Origin: Nitrososphaerota archaeon
GTDB lineage: Archaea; Thermoproteota; Nitrososphaeria; Nitrososphaerales; CADDZS01
DNA length: 6,334 nt
Reading direction: 5' to 3'
Assembly (NCBI GenBank): GCA_027886785.1
Contig: JAPCJV010000107.1
Location: 1-6,334, forward strand
Shown here: piece by piece, positions 1 through 5,549 of the stretch
Layout of the letters: the number at the start of each line of letters is the position of its first letter
Numbering within the stretch: position 1 is the first letter of the stretch
Notes under the pieces: generated by a model
Databases searched by the model: none
What the model was told of the DNA's origin: nothing
The model's input: the letters and a program-made list of their open reading frames with translations, nothing else
Translations under genes and position numbers: made by a program

Positions 1-395
1 TTCTTCTCGTCCCAGCGCTTTACCCAATCCGCAAATTTTTCGAGCAGGTTGTGCAAATCTTCGCCCTTGGGAGTCAACATGTATTCGACCCTGGGAGGAG
101 TCTTTGGTATTACTTTTCTGTTGATGATCTTGATCTTTTCGAGTTCCGTAAGCCTCTCCGACAGGCTTGTGGCGCTGATTCCCTGGATCCGTCTTTTCAA
201 CACATTGAATCTAGCCGGCTGGGACAGACCCAGAGAGTGGATAACGGGAAGAGTCCAGACTTTGGTAATCTCGTTCCATTGAGCGTGGATTACCTTGCAT
301 TCGTCAATTACTTCCTGATCTAACTCCTCCAACTTGCTCAAGTAATCCTGACCTACTTGCCTTCTGTGAACTACCAAGTATATATCGTTGACCAT
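1..395 (-). CDS. HxlR-family winged helix-turn-helix transcriptional regulator (3' end outside window)
   Basis: The leftward reading frame from ATG at 395 stays open for 131 codons to the window edge, so the C-terminus is missing. Residues about 33-128 match the HxlR/YodB layout: Cys33, then WTLPVIHSL at 47-55, PARFNVLKRRIQGISATSLSERLTELE (60-86) as the recognition-helix part, NRKVIPKTPPRVEYMLTPKG as the wing, and FADWVKRW at 121-128. Such proteins are cytoplasmic DNA-binding dimers, often controlling a divergent neighbour in response to electrophiles or redox stress. Cys33 lies 14 residues before Trp47, the same spacing as the sensing Cys6 and its Trp in Bacillus YodB as I recall it. The N-terminal 32 residues are longer than usual. 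No good ribosome site or TATA box supports ATG 395, so a later TTG (codon 19, 341) is possible. The family call is firm, the start is not, and the target is inferred from the divergent PPOX gene. Confidence 0.9.
   Translation of the reverse strand, partial: MVNDIYLVVHRRQVGQDYLSKLEELDQEVIDECKVIHAQWNEITKVWTLPVIHSLGLSQPARFNVLKRRIQGISATSLSERLTELEKIKIINRKVIPKTPPRVEYMLTPKGEDLHNLLEKFADWVKRWDEK
379..385 (+). promoter_or_regulatory. TATA box for the PPOX-HtrA unit
   Basis: TATATAT is centred at about 382. Archaeal transcription usually begins about 26 bases downstream, near 408, which is next to the ATG at 405 and suggests a leaderless or nearly leaderless message. The box lies inside the first codons of the leftward HxlR gene, so regulator and target share overlapping control DNA. 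Because TATATAT is nearly symmetrical it could also serve the leftward gene if that gene begins at a later codon. Confidence 0.55.
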
Positions 396-404
396 CTCTA
401 AAAA

Positions 405-815
405 ATGGTTTGTGAAGATTTTCAGTTGATGAAAGAAGCACAAGACGCAAAGGTGGAAGTCACCTTCAACGACGAAGAGGTCGAATATCTGGGGCAGGCT
501 AAACTTGCTCGGATTGCCACTTCATCGAAGAGTAATCAGCCCCACGTTGTGCCGGTTGCTTACGAGTTCGACGGGAAGCACTTCTATTTCGGCGGATGGA
601 ATCTGAATAAGAGTCTGAAATTTAGAAACATTAGGAACAACAGCAAGGTCGCACTGGTGGTCGATGACTTGTTGACCGTTAGACCCTGGAGACCGCGCGG
701 AGTCGAGATCAGGGGCGTAGCGCACGTCGAAGAGAATCAAGACGGCATCTACGTCAAAGTGACCCCAATTCGAAAGATCAGCTGGGGACTGGTACCGAAG
801 ACAAAGGGTGATTAA
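405..815 (+). CDS. PPOX-class (pyridoxamine 5'-phosphate oxidase-like) probable F420-dependent oxidoreductase
   Basis: This 136-residue protein has the split-barrel FMN/F420-binding fold of the PPOX superfamily. The order of motifs is FNDEEVEYL at 21-29, LARIATSSKSNQPHVVPVAY at 34-53, FYFGGWNLNKSLKFRNI at 60-76, KVALVVDDL at 81-89, VRPWRPRGVEIRG at 92-104, and a closing RKISWGL at 122-128. The DD-x(4)-PWRPRG-EIRG and ISWG signatures are those of the actinobacterial/archaeal group described as PPOX-class probable F420-dependent enzymes (TIGR04023-like). Such proteins reduce small organic substrates with F420H2; the substrate here cannot be read from sequence. It has no signal peptide and should be cytosolic. 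ATG 405 fits the TATA box as a leaderless start; ATG 429 is an alternative that loses only eight non-conserved residues. The stop lies two bases before the protease start, indicating co-transcription. Confidence 0.88.
   Translation: MVCEDFQLMKEAQDAKVEVTFNDEEVEYLGQAKLARIATSSKSNQPHVVPVAYEFDGKHFYFGGWNLNKSLKFRNIRNNSKVALVVDDLLTVRPWRPRGVEIRGVAHVEENQDGIYVKVTPIRKISWGLVPKTKGD
807..813 (+). promoter_or_regulatory. Shine-Dalgarno site deciding the TTG start of the protease gene
   Basis: GGTGATT, complementary to the conserved 3' end of 16S rRNA, lies four bases before TTG 818 and overlaps the end of the PPOX gene. It supports TTG 818 as the real start of the internal gene in this two-gene message, while the first gene appears leaderless. 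Confidence 0.6.
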
Positions 816-817
816 AT

Positions 818-1792
818 TTGGTAAGTGCAATTGAGTTACAAGACCAACTCGTAAGTTCGATCGAGAAGCTGAACGAAAGCGTTGTTGCTATCGACAGCAT
901 GCGGCTTGCTAGAACAAGGATGAACCAAGTGATGCCTCTTGAAGGGCAAGGCACTGGCGTCATCATAGATTCGAATGGGTACATAATTACCAACAACCAC
1001 GTCGTCGAGGGTGCATCGCGCGTTCAAATCCATGTCAGAGACGGTCGAAGTTTCGAAGGCGAGGTTGTCGGCGTAGATCCGGCGACTGACATCGCGTTAA
1101 TTAGGGCAAGGAGCGATTCTAATCTTCCCGCCGCGACGCTCGGAGACTCTGATGCATTGAAAGTCGGGCAATTTGCTCTCGCTATTGGTAATACTCTTGG
1201 ACTGCCTGGAGGATCCACAGCGTCCCTTGGCGTCATAGGAGCATTGGGCAGACCACTACCCTGGGCAGAATTCATATTCGAGGGGCTGATCCAGACTGAT
1301 GCTGCAATCAACCCCGGAAACTCTGGAGGGCCACTTGCAGACATCAATGGGCACGTAATCGGCATCAATACTGCGATGATTCCCTTTGCTCAAGGTGTGG
1401 GTTTTGCGATCCCGATCAACGCAGTGAAAAGAGTGATTCAGCAAATCTTCGAGAAGGGACGGGTCATCCGACCCTGGCTCGGAATTTCTGGTGTTAATCT
1501 GAATCCCCAGATAGCTCGGAGATACAACGTGGAGACACAAACAGGAGTACTGGTTGCGAGTGTTTCCAGAGAGGGCCCCGCGTACGAAGCTGGACTTCGA
1601 CAGGGAGATGTCATACTTCAGGTGGGACAGACCGAGATCAAACAGATGAAAGATCTCCTCCTGGCGATGTCCAAGCTTGAAGTGGGAAGCGTCATGAGCC
1701 TGCACTATCTGCGGCTGGGCGCACGAAGACAGACCTCGTTAAGGCTCTCTGAAGTTCCAGCAGAGATGCAAACCTATCTCAGAAGACAATAA
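818..1792 (+). CDS. HtrA/DegP-like trypsin-fold serine protease with one PDZ domain, no signal peptide
   Basis: The 324-residue product is an S1C-type serine protease. The triad is visible: His61 in ITNNHVVEGA, Asp91 in DPATDIALI, and Ser169 in INPGNSGGPL. Loop motifs LKVGQFALAIGNTLGLPGG (114-132) and GVGFAIPINAVKRVI follow the HtrA pattern. One PDZ domain covers about residues 218-310, from PWLGISGVNL through GVLVASVSREGPAYEAGL-RQGDVIL. Family members degrade or hold misfolded proteins, usually as trimers, with the PDZ domain recognising substrate tails. Most bacterial HtrA proteins are exported; here residues 1-42 are polar with no hydrophobic stretch, so a cytosolic enzyme is inferred. The length fits a single-PDZ form. 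The TTG start is set by the GGTGATT ribosome site and the two-base gap from the PPOX stop. Co-expression with a reductase under an HxlR regulator suggests a stress role, which is unproven. Confidence 0.93.
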   Translation: MVSAIELQDQLVSSIEKLNESVVAIDSMRLARTRMNQVMPLEGQGTGVIIDSNGYIITNNHVVEGASRVQIHVRDGRSFEGEVVGVDPATDIALIRARSDSNLPAATLGDSDALKVGQFALAIGNTLGLPGGSTASLGVIGALGRPLPWAEFIFEGLIQTDAAINPGNSGGPLADINGHVIGINTAMIPFAQGVGFAIPINAVKRVIQQIFEKGRVIRPWLGISGVNLNPQIARRYNVETQTGVLVASVSREGPAYEAGLRQGDVILQVGQTEIKQMKDLLLAMSKLEVGSVMSLHYLRLGARRQTSLRLSEVPAEMQTYLRRQ

Positions 1793-1813
1793 ACCCAATT
1801 CGGAAGGTTCGTT

Positions 1814-1860
1814 CCCCGGCGGTTTTTCGCCGGGGTAGGATCGTTTTTTCCCTCTTTTTT
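1814..1860 (+). terminator. Hairpin plus T-tract terminator after the protease gene
   Basis: CCCCGGCG at 1814-1821 pairs perfectly with CGCCGGGG at 1828-1835 around the loop GTTTTT. Runs of six T follow at 1844-1849 and 1855-1860. This lies 22 bases past the protease stop and just before the convergent gene end at 1868. On the opposite strand no T run follows the hairpin, so it should stop rightward transcription only. Confidence 0.8.
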
Positions 1861-1867
1861 CTGCGAT

Positions 1868-2149
1868 TCAGCTCCAGACTAGAAACCCGACAATCGTCAC
1901 TGCAGTTAGACACGCAGTCACATAGAAAACCGAAACCATCTGTTTGTTTTTTTGAGCCGCGTAAAATCCAGGCCCATTGACCTCCGCATAAAGTAACGTT
2001 CCCGGTGACAGTGGTGTGAGAATTCTCGCCCAAGAAAAATCAAAAAATAGCCCTACCCCTGCGACGACAAGAAAGATTGCTGTCATATATTCAGCGGAGA
2101 CGTGATAAGTAACCTCAATTGGCTTCTGGGGATACCGCGAAATGAACAA
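1868..2149 (-). CDS. Small membrane protein, unrecognised family; probably 5'-truncated by an in-frame TGA
   Basis: The open frame from TTG 2149 gives 93 residues with hydrophobic helices at about YMTAIFLVVAGVGLFF and MVSVFYVTACLTAVTIVGFL, separated by a Gly/Pro-rich stretch containing LLYAEVNGPGFYAAQ. I do not recognise the family. The same frame continues upstream without a stop to 2236 and encodes a further convincing helix, about AAYCILSGISIVGFWIFYLV, so the 93-residue form would lose the first membrane segment. Four codons further upstream, ATG ACC CTC TGA at 2248-2237 supplies an ATG and a stop in the same frame. A TATA-like box at 2281-2287 fits ATG 2248. The ancestral product was therefore probably 126 residues with three or more membrane segments, beginning at 2248 and now interrupted at codon 4. 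The gene converges with the protease gene. No function can be assigned. Confidence 0.6.
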   Translation of the reverse strand: MFISRYPQKPIEVTYHVSAEYMTAIFLVVAGVGLFFDFSWARILTPLSPGTLLYAEVNGPGFYAAQKNKQMVSVFYVTACLTAVTIVGFLVWS

Positions 2150-2236
2150 CTGTTTTCTTACTAAATAAAAAATCCAGAATCCAACAATCGAGATTCCGGA
2201 AAGAATGCAGTAAGCTGCGATGATTTCATAAGCAGT

Positions 2237-2248
2237 TCAGAGGGTCAT
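2237..2248 (-). other. ATG ACC CTC TGA: apparent original start with in-frame stop at codon 4
   Basis: On the leftward strand the ATG at 2248-2246 is followed after two codons by TGA at 2239-2237, then by 122 further sense codons encoding the membrane protein. One base (TGG to TGA) would restore the frame as M-T-L-W. No ATG, GTG or TTG occurs in this frame between the TGA and TTG 2149. Possible explanations are a nonsense mutation, a sequence error, a rare non-standard start such as ATC or ATT, or a recoded TGA. Confidence 0.55.
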
Positions 2249-2280
2249 CAGCTCTCAAATCGCTTTTTTTGTGAGTAATC

Positions 2281-2287
2281 TAATTTA
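2281..2287 (-). promoter_or_regulatory. TATA-like box for the leftward membrane-protein gene
   Basis: Read leftward, TAAATTA is centred near 2284, which predicts transcription starting near 2258, about ten bases before ATG 2248. This supports 2248 rather than TTG 2149 as the original gene start. Confidence 0.4.
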
Positions 2288-2313
2288 TCGCTGTAAAGCT
2301 AAGCGAATTTCAA

Positions 2314-2327
2314 TTCTGAGATCAGAA
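2314..2327. repeat. 14-base palindrome TTCTGA-GA-TCAGAA, possible operator
   Basis: TTCTGA at 2314-2319 is the exact reverse complement of TCAGAA at 2322-2327 with a two-base spacer. It lies about 30 bases upstream of the TATA-like box of the leftward membrane-protein gene, a position where archaeal activators often bind. No regulator is identified and chance occurrence cannot be excluded. Confidence 0.3.
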
Positions 2328-2434
2328 GGGTGATTCAGATTCGGTTGAAATCAAATCCGATAACGAAATGTGTGTTTTGCTCTAAATTTGCTACTATCGA
2401 TGCGATGAATTATTGAAATCCCTCTCAGTAATTT

Positions 2435-2632
2435 CTACGTCCAGTCCCTTTCTCTTTTTCCGTAGAGAAAGTCGGGTAGACCAAATTCACTTTTTTCAAG
2501 GGATAGCATGATCTTGGATATTCGCTCGCCAATAAGGGAACACATCTTTGCATCTGAAGTGATGCGGCTGGTAATCAATCCGTTCCTCACTCTTAGATCG
2601 TGTTTTAAACCCAATTGGGGAGTGTAGGCCAT
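2435..2632 (-). CDS. Possible 65-residue protein of unknown function
   Basis: ATG 2632 opens a 65-codon leftward frame ending at TAG 2435. The product is hydrophilic and evenly mixed, with an amphipathic stretch around MCSLIGERISKIMLSLEK and a tail FGLPDFLYGKRERDW. It has no cysteine pairs, signal peptide or membrane segment. In favour of a real gene: natural-looking amino-acid composition, an otherwise empty 390-base gap, and a start head-to-head with the flippase. Against it: no TATA box 25 bases upstream, only a weak GGTAA before the ATG, and short length. I do not recognise a family. Confidence 0.4.
   Translation of the reverse strand: MAYTPQLGLKHDLRVRNGLITSRITSDAKMCSLIGERISKIMLSLEKSEFGLPDFLYGKRERDWT
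2603..2609 (+). promoter_or_regulatory. TATA-like box for the flippase gene
   Basis: TTTTAAA is centred near 2606, predicting transcription from about 2632, eight bases before the TTG start at 2640. It lies within the 5' part of the possible 65-residue leftward frame. Confidence 0.45.
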
Positions 2633-2639
2633 TTACCAA

Positions 2640-4157
2640 TTGCCCGATGAGGCCCAGATTCCCGCCGATCGTGGGGAGGAAAGAGCGAAGAACATAGTTC
2701 AAGGGATGGGTTCGCTCACAGTCCAAAATCTGGGGACAAGCCTTCTAGGTTTTCTGTTCCTCGTGGGAGTTCTTCGCTTAATTCCGGTTCCGCAGTACGC
2801 GGTCTACAGCGCAATCGTCGTAACTGTTTCCATAGCTTCAGCTTTTGCGGGGTTTGGGTTGAATCTCGCAGCTACCAGATACGTAGCACTTTTGCGTCGC
2901 GATGACGAAAAAACTTCTTGGATCGCGGCTAGGAAAATCCTCCTTCTTTCAATCGGTCTAACCGTAATCGTAACGGCTTTCTACTGCGCCCTGTCCCCAC
3001 TTCTCTCTCTCTATTTCACAAAATCCACAAGCTGGACGTGGGCATTTCTATTAGGCGGTGTTTGGCTTTTCACTACATCCATTTCCGGTACAATGCAGGG
3101 TATTCTGCTGGGGCTGAAGAAATACACGCAGCTCGCCAAGATCCTATTTGTGAGTCGTCTTTCCATGATAGTTTTCTCCCTCGGGATACTCTTTTTCGAG
3201 CATAGCGTGGGAATCGCTATAGCAGGATGGGTACTTTTCAATTCGGTGATTTTTTTCTGGATCCTGGGACTCGTGGGCAGAAATTTGTTAGGCGCTAAAG
3301 GTGCGTTTAGCTACGGGAACATTCTGAGGTACGTTCTTCCACTAGGAGCAGCTGGCGTGATTGCCATCTTCGCAACTTCCTCAGACACCGTACTCGTTGG
3401 CGGCTACCTGGACACTACCTCTCTTGCGGTTTATGGAGCAGCAACGACGATCTCGGGCGTACTGGGACTAGTCGTGCTGGGTCCACTTACCTCCACCCTT
3501 TTGCCGGAAGTCTCGAGCTCCAAAAGCGTGGAGGACGCTTCGAATGGCGTTCGAATCGCCTTCAAGTTTGCCACTCTGGTAATCTTGCCTGCGTCCCTGC
3601 TGGTTGCAGGCCTATCTACACAACTCCTTGGCCTCATTATAGGTGGGGTCTATCTTACAGGAAACTTTACCCTCGAAATGATCGCCCTATTTTACGTATT
3701 TCTCGGAATACAAAACATCCTCCTTGTGTTACTCCAAGCTGTTGGAAAAACAATGAACGTTATAGTTGTCGGGGTCGTGACTGCGGCCACAGATATCGGC
3801 CTGGCTTTTCTTCTCGTGCCTCATTTTGGATTAACCGGGGCGGTGGCGAGCAGAGTGGCGGTGTTTGTGGATGGAGCGGTGGTTGCGATCTATCTCTCCA
3901 GAAATTATATGAAAAATTTGGACAAAGCAAGCTATTACGTAAAGGGAGGGGTTGCATCCGCGTTACCGTTCATTTTGGTCTGGGCGCTCTCCACCTACGT
4001 ATCTTCTCGAGTTCTAACTTTGGTACCATACATCGTAATTTATACCATTGTTTTTCTGGCGTGTGTTAAGTGGTTTAGGCTTTTGAGCGAGGAAGATCGA
4101 ACTTATTTGTCGCACACAGTCCCCGCCCGCTTTCGCAAATTTGTTGATTACTTCTGA
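2640..4157 (+). CDS. Polysaccharide/lipid-linked oligosaccharide flippase (Wzx/RfbX-type, MATE-like MOP superfamily)
   Basis: The 505-residue product is an integral membrane protein with about 12-14 predicted helices, beginning at about 26-47, 53-74, 100-122, 133-155, 168-186 and 191-213, and continuing to the last pair near 435-485. The repeated Asn/Gly-rich helices, the GFGLNLAATRYVALL segment (71-85) after helix 2, and the mid-protein pattern ATSSDTVLVGGYLD are typical of COG2244 flippases. Such proteins turn lipid-linked sugar chains across the membrane for surface polysaccharide or N-glycosylation (as archaeal AglR/Agl15 do). The usual length is 420-510. The start TTG 2640 is the first possible after the stop at 2625 and fits the TATA-like box. 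ATG 2706 would remove 22 residues that look like coding sequence leading into helix 1. No glycosyltransferases lie nearby, so the sugar substrate is unknown. Confidence 0.88.
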   Translation: MPDEAQIPADRGEERAKNIVQGMGSLTVQNLGTSLLGFLFLVGVLRLIPVPQYAVYSAIVVTVSIASAFAGFGLNLAATRYVALLRRDDEKTSWIAARKILLLSIGLTVIVTAFYCALSPLLSLYFTKSTSWTWAFLLGGVWLFTTSISGTMQGILLGLKKYTQLAKILFVSRLSMIVFSLGILFFEHSVGIAIAGWVLFNSVIFFWILGLVGRNLLGAKGAFSYGNILRYVLPLGAAGVIAIFATSSDTVLVGGYLDTTSLAVYGAATTISGVLGLVVLGPLTSTLLPEVSSSKSVEDASNGVRIAFKFATLVILPASLLVAGLSTQLLGLIIGGVYLTGNFTLEMIALFYVFLGIQNILLVLLQAVGKTMNVIVVGVVTAATDIGLAFLLVPHFGLTGAVASRVAVFVDGAVVAIYLSRNYMKNLDKASYYVKGGVASALPFILVWALSTYVSSRVLTLVPYIVIYTIVFLACVKWFRLLSEEDRTYLSHTVPARFRKFVDYF

Positions 4158-4161
4158 ATAG

Positions 4162-4175
4162 AGACGGAAACGTCT
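4162..4175. other. Short hairpin with GAAA tetraloop after the flippase stop
   Basis: AGACG at 4162-4166 pairs with CGTCT at 4171-4175 around GAAA, a stable GNRA-type loop. It begins five bases past the flippase stop. It may stabilise the message end or aid termination together with the following hairpin; no T run follows it directly. Confidence 0.3.
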
Positions 4176-4190
4176 GATCACGGCGCTTCT

Positions 4191-4218
4191 AAGTAGGGCA
4201 TTTTTCTCTACTTTTTTT
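4191..4218 (+). terminator. Terminator of the flippase gene
   Basis: AAGTAG at 4191-4196 pairs with CTACTT at 4208-4213 around an 11-base T-rich loop, and seven T occupy 4212-4218. It sits between the convergent ends of the flippase and the PLP enzyme, in the orientation that stops rightward transcription. Confidence 0.6.
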
Positions 4219-4227
4219 GGTACTCCC

Positions 4228-5427
4228 CTACATACGCGGGCTGATATCTTCCAACTTTCTTTCAGGTCCCTTTCCGTTTAGGGCGGATTGGAGATCCTCG
4301 ATAAGGTCTTCAGTTGCTTCGATCCCTACGGAGAGGCGGATTAGCCCATCGGAGATTCCCAACTTTCGGCGATCCTCAGGAGCCATACCTGAATGAGAGG
4401 TAGTTGCGGGTATTGTAATCAGAGTCTCCACCCCTCCCAAACTGGGCGCAGTGATCGGGATCTCCACGCTCCTCAGGAATCGTTCGGCTGCATCTTTTCC
4501 TCCCTCTAACTCGAAACTTAGTACTCCCCCGCATCCCTCGAAGAGCTCTGTAGCTCTACGATGCTGCGCGTGACTCTCGAGTCCCGGATAATTCACTTTT
4601 CCCACTTTTCCTGAATCCTCGAGGAATTTTGCAATTTTCAGCCCGCTTTCATTGTGGTACCTGACGCGGAGTGCGAGCGTTTTCATTCCTCTATGAAGCA
4701 GAAAGCACGCGTGAGGATCGAGGCTGCCTCCCAGATGATCCAGGCGTTTTTTCACCTTAGCCACAAGATCCGCTTTTCCAATTGCGGCACCTGCGACAAT
4801 GTCCGAGTGTCCATTGAGGTACTTCGTGCAGCTGTGCAGGGACAGGTCATAACCAAATTCCGGAGGACGAAAGTTTACTGGGCTCGCGAAGGTGTTGTCA
4901 ATGATCGAAATTAGTCCATGCGATTTGGCAAAGTCAACCACCGCCTTGTGATCTGCTACTTGCAACAGCGGGTTGGTCATAGTCTCCACATAGATCGCTT
5001 TGGTGTTAGGGCGCAACTTTTCTGACCAAGAATCTGGATCGGTACCGTCGATAAAATCGTAAGAGATTCCAAAATCTCCGAGGTCTTTCGTCACAAAGTC
5101 GTGAGTTCCTCCGTAGAGACAGTTTTGCGCGAGCATATGATCTCCCTTGGACAGGAAAGACAGCAGAGTTGTGGAAATTGCCGCCATCCCGCTCGCAGCT
5201 ACCAGAGCATCTTCCGCTCCTTCCAGAGCGGCGAGCTTTTCGTGGAGAGCTTTGTGGTTGGGGGTGTTGTTAAGGCGGATGTATCTGATATCGTGGTAAT
5301 CGCCTCCGCCCATGGTCTCAAACATCGCAGATTGAAAGATCGGCATCGCGACCGACCCCAAGATTCGTGGCTCGGGCTCACCAGCGTGGATCAGCTTGGT
5401 TTCAATTCTCTTGAATTTCTTGGTCAT
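4228..5427 (-). CDS. PLP-dependent trans-sulfuration enzyme (cystathionine gamma-synthase / beta-lyase / gamma-lyase family)
   Basis: This 399-residue protein is a Cys/Met metabolism PLP enzyme of normal length. Visible motifs are SGMAAIS (79-85, phosphate binding), CLYGGT (103-108, ring-stacking Tyr105), IDNTFASP (176-183, Asp177 to the pyridine nitrogen), SCTKYLNGHSD (199-209, Schiff-base Lys202), APSLGGVETLI near 332-342 and RLSVGIE near 364-370. Family members form tetramers and interconvert cysteine, cystathionine, homocysteine and methionine; the exact reaction cannot be decided by motif. The segment normally reading Y-x-R-x-x-NPT is YIRLNNTPN here (49-57), so the substrate-side loop is atypical. 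ATG 5427 is chosen because the conserved protein begins IETKLIHAGE; the open frame to 5553 adds 42 residues unlike the family. The decayed membrane-protein gene lies upstream on the same strand; the flippase converges downstream. Confidence 0.93.
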   Translation of the reverse strand: MTKKFKRIETKLIHAGEPEPRILGSVAMPIFQSAMFETMGGGDYHDIRYIRLNNTPNHKALHEKLAALEGAEDALVAASGMAAISTTLLSFLSKGDHMLAQNCLYGGTHDFVTKDLGDFGISYDFIDGTDPDSWSEKLRPNTKAIYVETMTNPLLQVADHKAVVDFAKSHGLISIIDNTFASPVNFRPPEFGYDLSLHSCTKYLNGHSDIVAGAAIGKADLVAKVKKRLDHLGGSLDPHACFLLHRGMKTLALRVRYHNESGLKIAKFLEDSGKVGKVNYPGLESHAQHRRATELFEGCGGVLSFELEGGKDAAERFLRSVEIPITAPSLGGVETLITIPATTSHSGMAPEDRRKLGISDGLIRLSVGIEATEDLIEDLQSALNGKGPERKLEDISPRM

Positions 5428-5463
5428 TACATTATCGCGGATCTTTCGGAGGGCAAATGTCTG

Positions 5464-5470
5464 CTTTATG
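5464..5470 (-). promoter_or_regulatory. Weak TATA-like box for the PLP enzyme gene
   Basis: Read leftward, CATAAAG centred near 5467 would place the transcript start near 5441, 14 bases before ATG 5427. The match is weak. I see no SAM or T-box riboswitch in the 122 bases between this gene and the pseudogene stop. Confidence 0.25.
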
Positions 5471-5549
5471 CATTCTTCCAGAATCACGCAGAGGCACTCA
5501 AGCCGGGGAACGCAAATTGGTGAGCTCAAGTGTCCCTCATAGAAAGAAT

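Larger units (their letters stand above)
2249..2434. other. AT-rich intergenic region without a gene
   Basis: No supported reading frame is present on either strand. It holds the likely promoter of the leftward membrane-protein gene, a seven-T run at 2264-2270, and the 14-base palindrome at 2314-2327. Nothing resembles a tRNA or a known riboswitch. Confidence 0.6.

Noticed and set aside
49..323. Two rightward open frames of 77 and 90 codons
   Set aside because: They lie opposite the clearly conserved HxlR coding sequence and their products look like nothing.
1024..1705. Leftward open frames of 114 and 149 codons inside the protease gene
   Set aside because: They are antisense shadows of a gene with an intact catalytic triad and PDZ domain.
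2448..2471. Inverted repeat CTTTCTCT-N8-AGAGAAAG
   Set aside because: It lies at the end of the possible 65-residue frame and has no T run in a useful position, so it is low-complexity pairing, likely chance.
2496..2726. Leftward 76-codon frame across the flippase start
   Set aside because: It overlaps the flippase start and the better 65-codon frame, and no start signals or recognisable protein support it.
4654..5523. Rightward open frames of 86 and 140 codons
   Set aside because: They are antisense shadows of the PLP enzyme, whose motifs are all on the other strand.
5428..5549. SAM or other riboswitch before the trans-sulfuration gene
   Set aside because: I found no convincing multi-helix structure or conserved core in the 122 bases between the upstream stop and this gene.
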